From JAGRMG01 sp047975215 (GTDB taxonomy: Bacteria > Pseudomonadota > Alphaproteobacteria > Rhodobacterales > Rhodobacteraceae), in assembly GCA_047975215.1 (NCBI GenBank), contig JBKEDD010000071.1, positions 1 through 64,000 of the forward strand: a stretch of 64,000 nucleotides of DNA, given 5' to 3'. Below, in pieces: positions 62,233 to 64,000 of the stretch. The notes beneath the pieces were generated by a model that saw nothing but the letters and a program-made list of their open reading frames with translations, did no database searches and was not told the DNA's origin. Made by a program: the position numbers and the translations under genes. The stretch's first letter is position 1. Each line of letters opens with the position of its first letter.

Positions 62233-62692
62233 GCCGCCCCGCGTTCCCCTGAAGGGGTTTGTTTCGGTAGTTGGGCCGCCTATTCATCTGCGCTCAAGGT
62301 ATCGCGGAAAGCCTTCGCTGCGTTTTTTTCGCGTGAGTTGGCAAACGGCGCTGTGCAGGCGCGTATTGTCATACGAAACCATCCGCTTCAGCGTTCCCAT
62401 TCGGCCTTCGTGTTGTCAGCTGCCACCAGGCAGGCTGCCCGGTGAATGGCCGGGCTTGGGCGTTCTGGCCCGATGCGCCGCGCTGCCGCTTGTTCAATCG
62501 GCGCGGTTGCGTCGAAACGTGGTCGGGATCGTTTCCGACACGGCAGAGGGGCCATGCTCGGCCCGAAGGCCGAACCCTGGTCTCGGGCGGCCACGGCAGC
62601 TGCCTGCCGCGCCGCGATTGGTTGTTCGGCGTGCCCCGAAACCGCTGGCTGCGGGGCGACGAACCTGCCGGAGCGAAACGCCCCTAGCCGGG
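62233..62692. other. Noncoding or decayed region
   Basis: These 460 bases lie between the LysR gene and the end of the DmsC-like gene. Minus-strand codons from about 62415 to 62280 read AADNTKAEWER, a TGA, then WFRMTIRACTAPF and NAAKAFRDTLSADE before TAG; this could be a worn gene fragment but I cannot name it. Base composition at 62260-62400 is less GC-rich than the flanks. No terminator or RNA gene was recognised. Confidence 0.45.
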
Positions 62693-63610
62693 CTAGCGAC
62701 CGATCCAGCCGGGTCTGGCGCCCGCATGGCTCTGGCCGCGTCCGCGCACCGGGGTACGCGGGATGGCAACGCCCTGCGTCCGCGCCGCGCGCGTGATCAG
62801 CACCCGTTTCGCCTGCCAGCCGGCGATGGCGGCCAGCAAGCCGCCGGCGGTGGCCATGATGGCGCCGCCGGGCATCCCCAGCAGGGCCGCCGCCATCAAC
62901 CCCAGCGGCAGCGCGAGGCCGGCCAGATGGAACCCCGGCGCCATCCGGTCGAGCACCTCGAGGCTGGCTTCGGGGGCGCCGGTCCGGTCCAGCCCCTTGC
63001 GATACCAGAGCCAGCAGAGCGCCCGCGCCACGACCAGCGCCATCGCCAGCGGCAGCGCCCAGGCGGTGCCGCCGTCGGTCCAGACCGCGAGCGCGACATA
63101 AAGGCTGGCCCCCTCGGCCGGGCCAGCGGCCAGGATGTAGGGCGTCAGCGCCGGGTTGCGCCAGGTCGGGATGCCGCGGGCGGCGCGCAGGATGCGTGCC
63201 TGACAATAGAGAAAGCCCAGCGCGCAGGCGGTGGTAGCCGCCAGCGCGATGACCCCGGCGCGCTCAAGGCCCAGCAGGTTCAGCCCGAGCGCCGCACCGC
63301 CGCAGGCGAACAGCGGCAACGCCACCACGCCTTCGCGCGTCATCCACGATGTTTGCGGATGATGGAAGACGTTGAATGCGCGCCAGGGCTTGCCGATCTC
63401 GAGCAGCACCATGAACAGGCCGAAGGCGACGAAGGCCAGGCCGAGGAAGGCCGCCACGAACCATGCGCGGCCATCGAGGGCTGCCAGCAGCGCCATGACC
63501 AGCAGCCCGGCGCCGGTTCCGCCGCCTACGAAGTTGAACGCGGCGCGGATGTCCCAGGCACGTTGCAGGCGCGGCCACGGGCCGCTGGCAACCTTGCGGG
63601 TCTGTTTCAT
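62693..63610 (-). CDS. DmsC-like membrane anchor subunit
   Basis: A 305-residue inner-membrane protein with about eight helices of the DMSO reductase anchor (DmsC) family. Typical segments are the N-terminal RAAFNFVGGGTGAG, FMVLLEIGKPWRAFNVFHHPQTSWMTRE (in parts, about 64-92) and SLYVALAV. It exchanges electrons between quinone and the iron-sulfur subunit. With the upstream gene it could belong to DMSO reductase or to the sulfite dehydrogenase SoeABC found in purple and roseobacter-type bacteria. The start overlaps the upstream stop by four bases. Confidence 0.85.
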   Translation of the reverse strand: MKQTRKVASGPWPRLQRAWDIRAAFNFVGGGTGAGLLVMALLAALDGRAWFVAAFLGLAFVAFGLFMVLLEIGKPWRAFNVFHHPQTSWMTREGVVALPLFACGGAALGLNLLGLERAGVIALAATTACALGFLYCQARILRAARGIPTWRNPALTPYILAAGPAEGASLYVALAVWTDGGTAWALPLAMALVVARALCWLWYRKGLDRTGAPEASLEVLDRMAPGFHLAGLALPLGLMAAALLGMPGGAIMATAGGLLAAIAGWQAKRVLITRAARTQGVAIPRTPVRGRGQSHAGARPGWIGR

Positions 63611-64000
63611 AGCGTGATTTCCCCCTTGTCCCACAGGTAATACATGTTCGACCCGGTGCCTTCTTCCTCGTGCATCCGGAAGTACCGGTTCTCGCGCAGC
63701 TTTTTCGAGACATTGCTGTCGGGATCGTCCAGATCTCCGAATGTCAGCGCATTGGCGATGCAGGAATTCACACAGGCCGGCGTCGCGTCGGGGTCGATGC
63801 CCGGTGTCAGACCCCTGGCGATACCCGCGTCGATGGTATCGACGCAGAAGGTGCATTTCTGCACCACGCCGTTCATGTCGTCATTGTATCTTTCCGCCTC
63901 GTGGCGCATCGGCTCGTCGCCATAGGCAAAGTCCACCGCCTCGACCTTGAAGCGTGCCTCGTAGGGGCAGGCGGTGACGCAATAGCCGCATCCGATGCAC
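63607..64000 (-). CDS. DmsB/SoeB-like four-cluster ferredoxin subunit (5' end outside window)
   Basis: The last 131 codons of an iron-sulfur electron-transfer subunit; the start lies beyond the window edge. Visible cysteine groups are CIGCGYCVTACPYEARF at the edge, CTFCVDTID and, after a stretch without Cys, ACVNSCIANALTFGDL, which fit the [4Fe-4S] ligands of DmsB-type proteins. It ends NMYYLWDKGEITL. A molybdenum catalytic subunit is expected upstream, outside the window. Confidence 0.88.
   Translation of the reverse strand, partial: CIGCGYCVTACPYEARFKVEAVDFAYGDEPMRHEAERYNDDMNGVVQKCTFCVDTIDAGIARGLTPGIDPDATPACVNSCIANALTFGDLDDPDSNVSKKLRENRYFRMHEEEGTGSNMYYLWDKGEITL

Overview
The window looks like chromosome of a high-GC alphaproteobacterium of the order Rhodobacterales (Roseobacter/Rhodobacter group). 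The pointers are gene content and order: dusB(nifR3)-ntrB-ntrC-ntrY-ntrX, an NtrC that lacks the sigma-54 contact loop, trkA-trkH-hfq-hflX, a fused ispDF next to pgpA and cinA, secDF followed by a Mth938-type gene and ccmABCDG, a soxBDAG sarcosine oxidase operon, and a short dispersed intergenic repeat. This placement is inferred from protein families and synteny; no 16S gene is present.

Layout. 1-4 kb: RhlE helicase, a Fur/Mur metal regulator, a fatty acid desaturase and a helix-hairpin-helix protein with a histone-like lysine tail. 4-13 kb: serS, then yajC-secD-secF (Sec translocon motor), a TauE/SafE permease, a Mth938-domain protein and the cytochrome c maturation genes ccmA,B,C,D,G. 12.8-24.7 kb: TM2 protein, aconitase with its terminator, DUF1223 protein, a lipid acyltransferase, an EamA exporter, an orphan FliG-like protein, a tiny secreted protein, purB, tyrS and anmK. 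24.7-28 kb: two tRNA genes facing each other, purM-purN and RNase D. 28-31 kb: a minus-strand trio of TadE/TadE/TadG-like pilus-assembly proteins. 31-38 kb: glutamate dehydrogenase and heterotetrameric sarcosine oxidase soxBDAG. 38-40.3 kb: cinA, pgpA and ispDF on the minus strand. 40.5-53 kb: dusB, the two nitrogen two-component systems NtrBC and NtrYX, a lipoprotein, potassium uptake trkA/trkH, hfq and hflX.

53-62 kb is the most accessory-looking part. After an IS630-family transposase remnant comes a tightly overlapping minus-strand set (order of transcription: TAXI-type TRAP binding protein, fused TRAP permease, crotonase-fold enzyme, acyl-CoA synthetase, two dissimilar acyl-CoA dehydrogenases) with a divergent LysR regulator. 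It reads as an uptake-activation-dehydrogenation cassette for an unknown carboxylic acid. The crotonase lacks both catalytic glutamates of enoyl-CoA hydratase, so the chemistry is not plain beta-oxidation. The window ends inside a DMSO-reductase-type iron-sulfur/anchor pair (possibly sulfite-oxidising SoeBC).

No CRISPR array, intact insertion sequence, prophage or plasmid origin was seen. The most interesting leads are the TAXI/CoA cassette with its odd crotonase, the orphan full-length FliG-like protein, the dispersed repeat (two copies with 31 of 32 bases identical 32 kb apart, one placed inside the sox operon), and the palindrome-rich gaps in the ccm operon and next to the FliG-like gene.
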